60,588 nt of DNA, from the NCBI GenBank assembly GCA_029242355.1, contig JAQWUC010000068.1:119797-180384 (forward strand), given 5' to 3'. A model generated the notes under the pieces. The model was not told the DNA's origin. It saw only the letters and a program-made list of their open reading frames with translations, and did no database searches. This DNA is from Paracoccaceae bacterium (GTDB lineage: Bacteria; Pseudomonadota; Alphaproteobacteria; Rhodobacterales; Rhodobacteraceae). Shown here piece by piece: positions 43,218 to 52,483 of the stretch (the first letter of the stretch is position 1; every line of letters begins with the position of its first letter). Both the position numbers and the translations under genes were made by a program.

Positions 43218-45651
43218 TACATACGTGCTTACCTTCCTAGCGGTTATAAAACACTGGCAAATCAAACCTTTGCAACTTTTCTTGATGCTCCTTGGTTTAA
43301 CCACAGCAACAGCTCTTTGGAATAGCGTACACCTTATTAATGGGGAGGCCAAAAAAGCCTACGCAGACGCTAAAATCATATCTTCGTTCTCGGAAAATAA
43401 AATGCTTATTTCAAAAAATGAAAAGGACTTTGATGATAAATTTTTTGGAGAATTACGTAAGAATGGCTGGCCTATAACGCCTCGAATTGAAGGAGAAATT
43501 AAAGATAATAAAAATGGAGTTGGAGATATTATTAGAATAATTGGAATTGATCCTTTAAGCGCAAGCAACGAAACGATTACGAAAATTTTTCAAACTGATT
43601 TAAGCTCAGACAATTTTCTTCGCGGATATCGCGTGATCTTAGCTGGACCGGAAACAGCAAAAAAATTAAGTAAACTTACAAAGTTCAAAAGCGTTCAGGT
43701 GTCTAACAATTTGCCAGAAGGTTATGATTTAACAGATATTTCCGTAGCCCAGAACATATTAAAAAAAAGAAAAAAATTAAGCAGTCTACATATCGTTGGG
43801 CAAATGCCTGAGAATCTTAATGCTATTAATTCTAGGGGACTTAAAATTCACCTAAATGAAAATAACATTGACTTAGATTCCCTCACTAAAAGTTTTCACT
43901 TAAATTTAACGGCATTTGGTTTTCTCTCATACCTAGTTGGTCTTTTTATAGTGTACTCAACAATAAGCTTAGCATTTGAACAACGGAAAGCTATTTTAAG
44001 AGCGTTAAGAAGCTTAGGCATTTCTTCAACAACAATCACTGGTCTAATGTTATTTGAAATACTTGTAATTTCTTTTGTCTCTGGGGTGCTTGGTGTTATA
44101 TTGAGTTATTTTCTGGCATCAGCGCTCTTACCAGATGTAGCTATAACACTCAACGGACTGTTTGGAGCAAAGCTAAAAAATAGTTTGTCAATGAATATCA
44201 TGTTTTGGTCAAGCAGCATTGGAATCTCAACTATTGGCGCGGTGTGCGCTTCCGCGCCTGCTCTCTGGAAAACATCAAGTTTAAACCCTATTGAGTCTGC
44301 AAGAAAAATTGCTTGGTATGAAAAAACAAAAACTAACTTAAAATATCAAATAGTGATTGTCTTAGTTCTCCTTGGTCTAATAATATATCTCTTTAAATTT
44401 GGGACAGGAATCTTTAATGCATTTTTACTTCTTGGAGCTATTTTGATTTCAGCCACATTAATATTACCAATATTTCTTTGGTTTACATTATCTTTAATAC
44501 TAAAATACAAATTTAAATCACCATTAATGCGATGGTTTTTTTCTGATAGCAAACAACAGATCAACAGTCTTTCAGTGAGTTTAATGGCACTCCTTATAGC
44601 ACTTGCAATCAATGTGGGGGTAGGCGGGATGGTCGAAAGTTTCAGAAAGACATTTAATGGGTGGTTGGATCAACGCCTAGTTTCGGAACTTTACATTCGA
44701 ACATCTGACATAAATGCCTCTCAGACACTAAAAACAGTATTAGATGGTGAAGTTGATGCGATCCTTCCCATTGTGAGAGTTTCACAAAACATCTCTGGCC
44801 TACCTGCTAATATCTACGGTTTTGAACCTCATCAGACTTATGAGGACCACTGGCCACTTATTAAAAAGCGCGTCAATGCATGGAAAGAAATAAACCAAAA
44901 CTCAGGCCTAATTATAAATGAACAATTATCAAGACGACTTAAGCTGGGTGTTTCCGACATAATCGAGTTTGAGTCAAGAATAGGAAAAAGCATTCGTCTT
45001 GAAATCCTAGGTATTTATTCTGATTATGGAAATCCAAAAGGGCAAATAATGCTACCTTTTGAACTATTTAATAAGCATTTTCCAGATGAACCACAATTAA
45101 GAATTGCAATTCGGGTTTCAAAGAATTCTGTCGTCAGAATTGAAAATATCCTGAACAAAAAGCTTGCTCCAGATAAAATTGAAATCACAAATCAAGTTGA
45201 TATTAAAAATCTTTCTACAAAAATTTTTGAAAAAACTTTTGAAATAACCACAACGCTCTCAATTTTAACACTTGGAATTGCAGGGATGGCTCTTTTTACC
45301 TCGATAACAACTTTGGGAGAAAATCGAAACTCACAACTTGCACCATTATGGTCTATTGGAACAGAACGAAAAACACTTGCTCTCTTTGAGATATTACGCT
45401 CTCTTTCACTTTCGACCCTCACGTTTATTTTTGCGGTACCCGTGGGACTCTTAGTAGTATTTATCCTTACAAATTACGTTAATCTTGAGGCATTTGGTTG
45501 GAAATTACCCATATTTTATTTTCCAATGCAATGGATTACACTTTGCGTAGTAACTATATTTGTTACACTTTTCTCAACTTGCTTATATTCAATAAAGCTA
45601 GCTACAGCTTCGCCAGCAGAACTTTTGAAAGCATGCCAATATGATACGTAA
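43207..45651 (+). CDS. FtsX-like ABC permease, two permease modules in one chain (AttFG-like)
   Basis: An 814-residue inner-membrane protein. It has an N-terminal helix (about 22-38), a periplasmic domain (40-230), three helices ending near 360, a further membrane group, a second periplasmic domain (about 470-675) and three C-terminal helices. The two FtsX modules that are separate AttF and AttG in some bacteria are joined here. Both ends overlap neighbouring genes by 11 bases, so the operon is translationally coupled. The substrate is unknown. The AttH lipocalin downstream points to a lipid. Confidence 0.85.
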   Translation: MFHNTYVLTFLAVIKHWQIKPLQLFLMLLGLTTATALWNSVHLINGEAKKAYADAKIISSFSENKMLISKNEKDFDDKFFGELRKNGWPITPRIEGEIKDNKNGVGDIIRIIGIDPLSASNETITKIFQTDLSSDNFLRGYRVILAGPETAKKLSKLTKFKSVQVSNNLPEGYDLTDISVAQNILKKRKKLSSLHIVGQMPENLNAINSRGLKIHLNENNIDLDSLTKSFHLNLTAFGFLSYLVGLFIVYSTISLAFEQRKAILRALRSLGISSTTITGLMLFEILVISFVSGVLGVILSYFLASALLPDVAITLNGLFGAKLKNSLSMNIMFWSSSIGISTIGAVCASAPALWKTSSLNPIESARKIAWYEKTKTNLKYQIVIVLVLLGLIIYLFKFGTGIFNAFLLLGAILISATLILPIFLWFTLSLILKYKFKSPLMRWFFSDSKQQINSLSVSLMALLIALAINVGVGGMVESFRKTFNGWLDQRLVSELYIRTSDINASQTLKTVLDGEVDAILPIVRVSQNISGLPANIYGFEPHQTYEDHWPLIKKRVNAWKEINQNSGLIINEQLSRRLKLGVSDIIEFESRIGKSIRLEILGIYSDYGNPKGQIMLPFELFNKHFPDEPQLRIAIRVSKNSVVRIENILNKKLAPDKIEITNQVDIKNLSTKIFEKTFEITTTLSILTLGIAGMALFTSITTLGENRNSQLAPLWSIGTERKTLALFEILRSLSLSTLTFIFAVPVGLLVVFILTNYVNLEAFGWKLPIFYFPMQWITLCVVTIFVTLFSTCLYSIKLATASPAELLKACQYDT

Positions 45652-46699
45652 CTTAGCAACTTTTATATTTTACGCAATTACTTGCCTAATCTTAATAATT
45701 GGCTCTGCAAATAGCCAAAATGTGATAAAAAAAAATAAAGAATTAGTAATATTTCCAATAATTGAACAAAATTTACTAATCAAATTTCCAAAGGATCACG
45801 GATCACATGACCAATATAGAGTAGAATGGTGGTACTTGACAGCGAACCTTAAAGATCAAAATGGCGAACCTCTAGGCCTTCAATGGACTTTATTTAGAGC
45901 CGATCTTGAAGCAGAAAATCGTAAAAATGGATGGAACAACTCGCAAATTTGGATGGGTCATGCCGCGCTAACCAATAGAGATTCCCACATGTTTCATGAA
46001 AAAATTGCAAGAGGCGGTGTTTTCCAGGCAAATGTAACCACTGAACCTTTTGAAGCATGGATCGATGATTGGTATCTCAAGGGAATTGATTGGAAGAATC
46101 TTACTGTCTCAGCTTCTGGAAAAAATTTTAAATATGTACTAAAATTAGAAGCCAAGGGCCCTCTAGTAAAGCATGGAGATGAAGGAAGAAGTATCAAATC
46201 CTCCTTAGGACTAGCCTCCGCCTACTATAGCCAACCTTTTTTTCATGCGCAGGGCTGGATTGAACAGGACGGAAAGAGGCAATTAGTTTCTGGGTCTGCC
46301 TGGGCCGATCATGAATGGTCCAATCAGTTCATCACCGACACGCAAGATGGTTGGGACTGGTTCAGTTTAAATTTTGACTCAGGTGAAAAATTGATGCTTT
46401 TTCAAGTTCGTGAAAAAGATCAAAATTACTACTATGCTGGAACGTGGATGAATGCGTCAGGGAGCTATCCTCTTGATCCATCGCAAATCCTTATTCAGCC
46501 AATTGAACCAAAAAGCGATGCTCACTATTATACCAATTGGACTATTAAAATCAAAAATTTAAATCTAGATATTGATATCGAGGCAATTAATCCATCTTCG
46601 AAAATGAACACAATTTACCCATACTGGGAAGGACCTATCTCATTTAATGGAAGTCATTCAGGTAATGGATATCTTGAGATGACAGGATACATTAATTGA
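45641..46699 (+). CDS. AttH/CrtC-like lipocalin-fold exported protein
   Basis: The 352-residue protein has an N-terminal signal segment (about 5-24) and the AttH-type motifs YRVEWWYLTANLKD, GLQWTLFRADL and GSAWADHEWSNQF. AttH proteins have two lipocalin-like domains and are related to carotenoid 1,2-hydratases. With the ABC ATPase and FtsX permease upstream it probably handles a hydrophobic compound in the periplasm. It starts inside the permease stop region. It is convergent with carD, 13 bases apart. Confidence 0.85.
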   Translation: MIRNLATFIFYAITCLILIIGSANSQNVIKKNKELVIFPIIEQNLLIKFPKDHGSHDQYRVEWWYLTANLKDQNGEPLGLQWTLFRADLEAENRKNGWNNSQIWMGHAALTNRDSHMFHEKIARGGVFQANVTTEPFEAWIDDWYLKGIDWKNLTVSASGKNFKYVLKLEAKGPLVKHGDEGRSIKSSLGLASAYYSQPFFHAQGWIEQDGKRQLVSGSAWADHEWSNQFITDTQDGWDWFSLNFDSGEKLMLFQVREKDQNYYYAGTWMNASGSYPLDPSQILIQPIEPKSDAHYYTNWTIKIKNLNLDIDIEAINPSSKMNTIYPYWEGPISFNGSHSGNGYLEMTGYIN

Positions 46700-46712
46700 T
46701 TTTAGCTTTAAT

Positions 46713-47225
46713 TTATGCAGCTCTTGCCTCTAATACTTCATCTACTTTTTCTTGAGCCACGCTTTCTTCAACTCCGTCAACTACAGCAAACTCTCGGGTC
46801 AACCGCTCCAAAGCAGCCTCATAAAGCTGTCGCTCAGAATACGACTGCTCGCGCTGCTCATCGTTTCTGTGCAAATCTCGTACTACTTCAGCTATAGCTA
46901 TCAAATCTCCTGAGTTGATTTTTTGCTCATATTCCTGAGCTCGGCGCGACCACATAGCTCTTTTGACCCTAGGTCGACCTTTTAAAGTCTCCATCGCCTT
47001 CAAGATCAACTCAGGGGAGGAAACAGATCTAAGACCAATTGCAGAGGCTTTTTCAATAGGGATTCTCAACGTCATTTTATCTTTTTCAAACAAAATAACG
47101 AACATTTCTAGCTCAATTCCAGCAACCTCATGCTTATCAATTGAAACAATCTTTCCGACCCCATGTGCTGGGTAGACAATATACTCTTCAGTGTGGAAAT
47201 CATATACTTTTTGATTGGTGTCCAT
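46713..47225 (-). CDS. carD: CarD family transcriptional regulator
   Basis: A 170-residue RNA-polymerase-binding protein. The N-terminal Tudor-like domain (YIVYPAHGVGKIVSIDKHEV, residues 15-34) binds the beta subunit, and the C-terminal helical domain contains MWSRRAQEYEQKINSGDL with the conserved tryptophan. CarD/CdnL stabilises open promoter complexes. AAGG precedes the ATG. The 260 bases up to fdxA hold no gene. It forms with fdxA, the S4 gene and the helicase a block often conserved in alphaproteobacteria. Confidence 0.93.
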   Translation of the reverse strand: MDTNQKVYDFHTEEYIVYPAHGVGKIVSIDKHEVAGIELEMFVILFEKDKMTLRIPIEKASAIGLRSVSSPELILKAMETLKGRPRVKRAMWSRRAQEYEQKINSGDLIAIAEVVRDLHRNDEQREQSYSERQLYEAALERLTREFAVVDGVEESVAQEKVDEVLEARAA

Positions 47226-47485
47226 TTTTTAACCTTTTACTTTCTCAGTTCTATGCCCGATGACCACATCAAATTACGATCCTTTAATAAAAAAAATTAA
47301 TTAGGATCCTCAAACAACTATCGTGGTATTGAAAACTCAGCACGTCCTGTAACATATATTTAAAACCTTTTCCAGCTTCGTATAACAAACCAATCTACTA
47401 AACTTAAGTTTTAGAAAAATTTAGTTCGTATAAATTAATAATATGAAAATAATTCCACTGAATTATGAAAACTACTATTAAGGTA

Positions 47486-47824
47486 TCAGTCCCCCTCCCC
47501 AGGGTTCTCAGAAAAATATTTTTCTAGCTTACCAGTCTCACCGTTTCTTTCCTCAGCATCTGGAAGCGGATCTTTTCTAATAGTAATTACAGGCCACATC
47601 TCAGAGTATTTTCTATTAAAAGCAACCCACTCATCAGCACCTACCTCCGTATCTGGGGTTATCGCATCCGCTGGGCATTCCGGTTCGCAAACACCGCAAT
47701 CAATGCACTCATCTGGATGAATAACTAAAGCATTCTCTCCTTCATAAAAGCAGTCTACAGGGCAGACCTCAACACAGTCAGTATACTTGCATCCGATACA
47801 TTTATCGTTAACTACGTACGTCAT
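47486..47824 (-). CDS. fdxA: 7Fe ferredoxin FdxA
   Basis: A 112-residue ferredoxin with nine cysteines at 9, 12, 17, 21, 25, 40, 43, 46 and 50, the spacing of Azotobacter-type ferredoxin I that binds one [3Fe-4S] and one [4Fe-4S] cluster ([14 protein letters not shown] and [12 protein letters not shown]). The long C-terminal tail from residue 60 is typical. It is an electron carrier in the cytoplasm. It lies between carD and the S4-domain gene on the same strand. Confidence 0.95.
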   Translation of the reverse strand: MTYVVNDKCIGCKYTDCVEVCPVDCFYEGENALVIHPDECIDCGVCEPECPADAITPDTEVGADEWVAFNRKYSEMWPVITIRKDPLPDAEERNGETGKLEKYFSENPGEGD

Positions 47825-47977
47825 ATACTACTTCCATTACAATGTTAGAATCTAATCGTTACTCAAAATTTCATAGCTCTTCTTCTTAGAACAAATTATG
47901 ATAATGGATCAAGTGCTGAAATGGTCAATCATTTACGGTCATTCAAAAAAATAATGTTTTGACCATGTATGACTGGT

Positions 47978-48244
47978 TCAAACGCTTAATGAATCAATAC
48001 ACAAATCCTGATAAAGTTTACAGGCGTCAAATGATGAACCTCTGCGGTGACTTAGCTCAGTAACTTTGACAGCTCTAAGCTTATTTCCTAAAGAAAAAAC
48101 TATAATATCACCTAGCTTAACCTGCTCCGCTGACTTTTTAACCTTAACTCCATTTACTCGAAATTTACCAAAACTTAATTCTTGAGAAGCCATGGATCGA
48201 CTTTTATAGAACCGACAGCACCAAAGCCACTTATCTAACCGAAT
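47978..48244 (-). CDS. S4-domain RNA-binding protein (HslR/Hsp15-like), non-canonical start
   Basis: From the ATG at 48193 the product is only 71 residues and lacks the first helix of the S4 domain. The same frame upstream, however, reads IRLDKWLWCCRFYKSRSMAS, which is exactly the missing S4 N-terminus, and runs back to the helicase stop at 48272. No ATG, GTG or TTG is in frame. An ATT at 48244 (used here, giving 88 residues) or a CTG at 48259 are the only sensible starts, unless the start was lost by mutation. Hsp15-type proteins bind stalled 50S subunits. The gene directly follows the helicase and is probably coupled to it. Confidence 0.75.
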   Translation of the reverse strand: MRLDKWLWCCRFYKSRSMASQELSFGKFRVNGVKVKKSAEQVKLGDIIVFSLGNKLRAVKVTELSHRRGSSFDACKLYQDLCIDSLSV

Positions 48245-48271
48245 TTGTTTGTGTAACAGTTTGCAAGCTCT

Positions 48272-50968
48272 CTAAAGTTTGTTTTTTAATTCCAGTAAAG
48301 CTAAAAATGGATTGTTTGGATCAATTTTTTGTTGTTCTTTCATAGGCTTTTGCCACTTTACTTGATTTTTAACTTTGGATTTTTTTGCCTTGCTCATTGC
48401 TTTAGATTTTCCCTTAGGAGCAGCCTGAATCGACATTTTGTTCTTAACTTTCAACCTTTTTTGCATTTTAAAAGTGTAAAAAACTTCGTCCTCTTTTATC
48501 GGATTTTCCTCTAAAAGGATATCCGTTTGTGTAGCTTCAACCCGTGTAGATCCCTGAACCTTTGCACCCGTAGGCTCTTGATGAGCTTTAAGACGAACTT
48601 TTGGCCTAATATCTTTTTTAGCACTATAACCTATATTCTGTAAAACTTCAGAAAACTGGTCCAAGGTTAGACCTGTTATCGAAAGCATGTCGACATCCGC
48701 TTCAAAACCATTCCAAACGTCTTTTACTCTTAAAAGATCCGCCAGGCGTTCAAGCATATCAACCCTCAAAGCCCTATCACCAACCAATTTAAAGCCGCCC
48801 ATGATATAATAATCCAATGTTACGTTTTCAACTTTTGGGATAGTTACTAAGCCTGGTGGTGGTGCCGTGGTGTAAACCTGTTTAGTAAATAAAGACCATA
48901 GCAATAACCTTAAACTTGTGGGAGCAGGTTTCAGCATCAAATAATGAAAAATTGTAAATTGACCAAACCGAACGCCATGTTTCCTGAGCAAGCCTCTATC
49001 TTTTTGTTCCAAAGCCTTTACTTCGTCAGATATCTTACTTCGTGAAATGAGCCCAAGTCCTTCAATCAACCGGAAAGCGACTCCTTTTGCAATACCAGCT
49101 AGTGTGTCGTCTGCTTGCATTTTCAATAAGGGTTCAAATTGTTTTTCTATTGTTCGACTAATAAAATGCTCTAACCTTCGTTTTACATTTTTGATTATAT
49201 CGATACCAGCCTCGGTATCGACAAGAGGTGTGACCTTTGGAGAAAGAATGTCATTACCTGCTTCTAATTTTCCGACCACCGCTGAGTGCCAATATAATCG
49301 TCCCGATTCATCCCAAGCGAATGCCTCGTCGGAAGAATTGTAAAGCTTGTCGGATCTTAGCTTATACTGGGGTCCGAGTACGGCGTGTGCGGTGGACTTT
49401 AGTGCTTTATTCTCCTCATCGGACGCGGATTTATCTTTTTCAAAACAGAACCCAACTAAAGTGCCAATTAGTTGATTTTCTACAAATATTTCACTATCCT
49501 GATTTATCTCAGCCACTAGTGTCTCCCGTTGTTTCAAACCTTTTACAAGAACTGATGTCCTTCGGTCAACAAACCTTTGAGTCAATTTTCTATGTAACTC
49601 ATCTGATAACTTATCTTCTATACGTCTTGTCTCAGCTTGCCAATACAAACAATCACTTGTCCAGAGTCGTTTGTAAGAGACAAAAGTCCACGTCCTGATA
49701 AATGCTAATCTTTTTGATAATACTTCAATATCGCCTTCAATTCGATCTAGCCGTCTTATTTGATCCTGCAACCAAAGGTCGGGAATCACACCACCGCTCC
49801 TTACAAACTGAAAGACATTACTTAATAAATTACCATGATCAGATTCTGATAATTTTCTAAAGTCTGGTATCTGGCAGACTTCCCAAAGCAATTTAATATC
49901 TTTTGATGAATTTACAGTGGTATTAAAATTAAGTTGCTCGGATAAAAACCTAAGTGCTTTTAAATCCGTACCATCTTTAGCTTTTACAAAATTCGCATCT
50001 TTAGGTGCAATCTCTAATGATTTAATTAAAAACTCAACAGAACCAAAATTCAATTTAGAATTTCTCCATTGTAAAAATTTTACGGGAGAAAACTTGCTCA
50101 TTTCTATCGATTGAAACAAACTTGGCTCTAAAAGTTTTGCTTCACCTGTAACACCAAAAGTTCCATTGGTTCTATACCTACCTGCACGACCAGCGATTTG
50201 AGCTAATTCATTTGGAAATAATCTTCGTTCTTTTCTTCCATCAAATTTAAATAACTTTGCAAATGCAACATGTTTAATATCAAGATTCAAACCCATACCA
50301 ATCGCGTCAGTAGCTACCAAATAATCAACATCACCATTTTCGTAAAGTGCAACTTGGGCATTACGCGTCCTGGGCGAAAGAGCTCCCATTATAACCGCGG
50401 CACCACCCTTCTGACGCCTTATAAGCTCAGCAATTGCATAAACCTCAGATACCGAAAAACTCACAATAGCTGAGCGCTCTGGTATTCTTGAAATTTTGCT
50501 TGTACCTTTGTACGTCAACTCAGAAAACCTTGTTCGTTTAATAATGTGAGCATCTGGAACTAAGTTTTGTATCTTTGCTAACACCGTATCTGAACCCATG
50601 AACATCGTTTCTATTCGCCCACGCGAATTTAATAAACGATCAGTAAAAACGTAACCACGCTCAGGATCTGCGCAAAGTTGAATTTCATCAACTGCTACAA
50701 AATCGACTCCTAAATCAGATGGCATTGCCTCTACCGTGCAAACCCAATATTTTGGATTTTCAGGTATAATCCGCTCTTCGCCAGTGATTAAAGCGATTGC
50801 ATCCTTTCCTCGCAAGACAACCAGCTTATCAAAAATTTCTCGAGCAAGTAATCTAAGAGGTAGGCCTATTATACCGCTTCCATAACCGAGCATCCGTTCT
50901 AAAGCGAGAAATGTTTTCCCTGTATTGGTAGGACCTAAAACAGCAGCAACTCTTTTATCACATGCCAT
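48272..50968 (-). CDS. SUV3-like DExH RNA helicase
   Basis: This 898-residue superfamily 2 helicase has Walker A GPTNTGKT (12-19), motif II DEIQ (near 93), QIAGRAGRY (motif VI) and DYLVATDAIGMGLNLDI. The C-terminal half contains the SUV3-type region and ends in a lysine-rich tail (about 840-898) that should be disordered and bind RNA. SUV3 enzymes unwind RNA for degradation in mitochondria, and the bacterial relatives occur in alphaproteobacteria beside an S4 protein. It is the first gene of the helicase-S4 unit. The long tail is the most variable part. Confidence 0.88.
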   Translation of the reverse strand: MACDKRVAAVLGPTNTGKTFLALERMLGYGSGIIGLPLRLLAREIFDKLVVLRGKDAIALITGEERIIPENPKYWVCTVEAMPSDLGVDFVAVDEIQLCADPERGYVFTDRLLNSRGRIETMFMGSDTVLAKIQNLVPDAHIIKRTRFSELTYKGTSKISRIPERSAIVSFSVSEVYAIAELIRRQKGGAAVIMGALSPRTRNAQVALYENGDVDYLVATDAIGMGLNLDIKHVAFAKLFKFDGRKERRLFPNELAQIAGRAGRYRTNGTFGVTGEAKLLEPSLFQSIEMSKFSPVKFLQWRNSKLNFGSVEFLIKSLEIAPKDANFVKAKDGTDLKALRFLSEQLNFNTTVNSSKDIKLLWEVCQIPDFRKLSESDHGNLLSNVFQFVRSGGVIPDLWLQDQIRRLDRIEGDIEVLSKRLAFIRTWTFVSYKRLWTSDCLYWQAETRRIEDKLSDELHRKLTQRFVDRRTSVLVKGLKQRETLVAEINQDSEIFVENQLIGTLVGFCFEKDKSASDEENKALKSTAHAVLGPQYKLRSDKLYNSSDEAFAWDESGRLYWHSAVVGKLEAGNDILSPKVTPLVDTEAGIDIIKNVKRRLEHFISRTIEKQFEPLLKMQADDTLAGIAKGVAFRLIEGLGLISRSKISDEVKALEQKDRGLLRKHGVRFGQFTIFHYLMLKPAPTSLRLLLWSLFTKQVYTTAPPPGLVTIPKVENVTLDYYIMGGFKLVGDRALRVDMLERLADLLRVKDVWNGFEADVDMLSITGLTLDQFSEVLQNIGYSAKKDIRPKVRLKAHQEPTGAKVQGSTRVEATQTDILLEENPIKEDEVFYTFKMQKRLKVKNKMSIQAAPKGKSKAMSKAKKSKVKNQVKWQKPMKEQQKIDPNNPFLALLELKNKL

Positions 50969-51171
50969 CGTTTAAAACCTTTATAAATATGGGAAAGTTA
51001 CTTATCACAAAAATACCTTCTTCTTACAAAAATACTTCAAATGATTCAATATTTAAGAGTTAGTGTTCAACATTTTTTGCGAATTCTTTTATCCCTCATT
51101 AATTAAAAAATCTTAATTTAAAATAGTACGAAATCTAAAGTTATTTATTTCTTCCGCTTAAAATGTAGGTG

Positions 51172-51209
51172 TTTACGTTACGTAAAAATTGACGTTAACG
51201 TCAATTTTT
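51172..51209. promoter_or_regulatory. Overlapping palindromes upstream of the SCP2 gene
   Basis: A perfect 26-base palindrome (51184-51209, core ttgacgttaacgtcaa) overlaps a tttacg-tta-cgtaaa inverted repeat (51172-51186). The pair lies between the helicase (minus) and SCP2 (plus) genes, 56 bases before the SCP2 ATG. It could be an operator with two half-overlapping sites. Because T7 follows on the plus strand and A5 flanks the other side, it could also act as a bidirectional terminator. Confidence 0.6.
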
Positions 51210-51264
51210 TTCTTGAAACCATTAAAAGTAAATATTAATTAGGTATTCTAACGTAGGAGGTACG

Positions 51265-51555
51265 ATGAAAGAAGAAATTCAAAGAGCTATTGCATCCTTA
51301 AAAGAAAAAATGGAGGACCAAGAAATAGACGGCTCAATAAAATTCGAAATAGAGGATATTGGCTCAATAGTGATCATAGGTAAAGATGTAAAAGAGTCAG
51401 AAGAAAATACGGATTGTACACTTAGGGGTGACCTGGAAACTTTTATGGATATCTTTAACGGTGATACTAGTTCTACCTCAGCTTTCATGAGTGGAAAACT
51501 CAAAATAGATGGCTCTATGGGAACAGCGATGCAATATAACGCAATACTTTCTTAA
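51265..51555 (+). CDS. SCP2 sterol-binding domain protein
   Basis: This small protein of 96 residues consists of only an SCP2 domain: DGSIKFEIEDIGSIVIIG, CTLRGDLETFMDIFNGD and the ending SGKLKIDGSMGTAMQYN. Such domains bind lipids or acyl chains in the cytoplasm. GGAGG stands seven bases before the ATG. The downstream lysophospholipase-like hydrolase begins two bases after its stop, so a joint role in lipid handling is likely but not shown. Confidence 0.9.
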   Translation: MKEEIQRAIASLKEKMEDQEIDGSIKFEIEDIGSIVIIGKDVKESEENTDCTLRGDLETFMDIFNGDTSSTSAFMSGKLKIDGSMGTAMQYNAILS

Positions 51556-51556
51556 G

Positions 51557-52474
51557 ATGGAGATCAAAGTTCTACCAGAAAGTAATTTCCCAATATTGGA
51601 AGGTGGAAGCCTATACATTACTTCTTCAATTGATGACCGAAAGATACGGTTTGCAATTTGGCCGAAAGGAACAAAAGGTTTAATTATTTTCTTTAATGGA
51701 AGGAATGAATATATTGAAAAGTATAATGAAGCATACAAAAAATTTCAAAATTTAGGCTATGCTGTAGTTACACTAGATTGGCGAGGCCAAGGCCTTTCCG
51801 ATAGAGCTAAAAACCTTGATCATCTAGGCTACGTCGATAACTTTTCTGAATATCAATTAGACGTAGAAGCTGTATTGAACCACGTCGAAGTAATTAAAGT
51901 TTCAGGACCTAGAATCCTTGTTGGACATTCAACAGGAGGGTGTATCGGGCTTAGAACTCTAACTAATAAAAAGTTTAACATCGAGCGTGCTATATTTTTG
52001 GCCCCACTTTGGGGCGCATATCCAATGCAAAGGTTATCATATCGGATTAGTCAAGTAATGGTACGTTGCGGATGGGCTAAGAAATCTCCAATCTCCCGAA
52101 AGTTAAAGCCTTATGTACTTAGTACGACGCCCGAACGAAACTGCCATACATCGGATCAAATCCAATTCCAACGTTTACAAAAAATAATAGTTTCTGACCC
52201 TCGGTTATCAACTGGTCCCGCAACCTTTGGATGGATAGCTGCTGTTGGAGACGAATTAATTAATTTAGAAAAGCAGAAATCTTTGACCATACCACATTTA
52301 GTTTTATTGGGACAAAACGACTCACTTATTTCTCAAAAAGAAGTAAAAAAGAAATGTAGATTTAACAAACACTGCGAGCTTCAAGTTATTTCAGGTGCAC
52401 GACATGAACTGTTAATTGAAGAGCAAAGCAAGATAACTTACGTATGGAAAAAAATCGAAAGTTTTTTACAATAA
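51557..52474 (+). CDS. Alpha/beta hydrolase, lysophospholipase/monoglyceride lipase-like
   Basis: A 305-residue serine hydrolase with nucleophile Ser125 in LVGHSTGGCIG, Asp255 in GQNDSLIS and His283 in GARHELL. LDWRGQGLSDR and the Hydrolase_4-type layout fit lysophospholipases (PldB-like). The start at 51557 directly follows the SCP2 stop. A start at 51509 inside the SCP2 gene is possible but adds unrelated residues. No own ribosome binding site is visible, so coupling to SCP2 translation is expected. Its 3' end is 9 bases from the convergent phosphatase gene. Confidence 0.85.
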   Translation: MEIKVLPESNFPILEGGSLYITSSIDDRKIRFAIWPKGTKGLIIFFNGRNEYIEKYNEAYKKFQNLGYAVVTLDWRGQGLSDRAKNLDHLGYVDNFSEYQLDVEAVLNHVEVIKVSGPRILVGHSTGGCIGLRTLTNKKFNIERAIFLAPLWGAYPMQRLSYRISQVMVRCGWAKKSPISRKLKPYVLSTTPERNCHTSDQIQFQRLQKIIVSDPRLSTGPATFGWIAAVGDELINLEKQKSLTIPHLVLLGQNDSLISQKEVKKKCRFNKHCELQVISGARHELLIEEQSKITYVWKKIESFLQ

Positions 52475-52483
52475 AATGAAATA

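Noticed and set aside
49237-49698. 153-residue open frame on the plus strand
   Set aside because: It lies entirely inside the SUV3-like helicase in antisense and has no recognisable motif or ribosome binding site.
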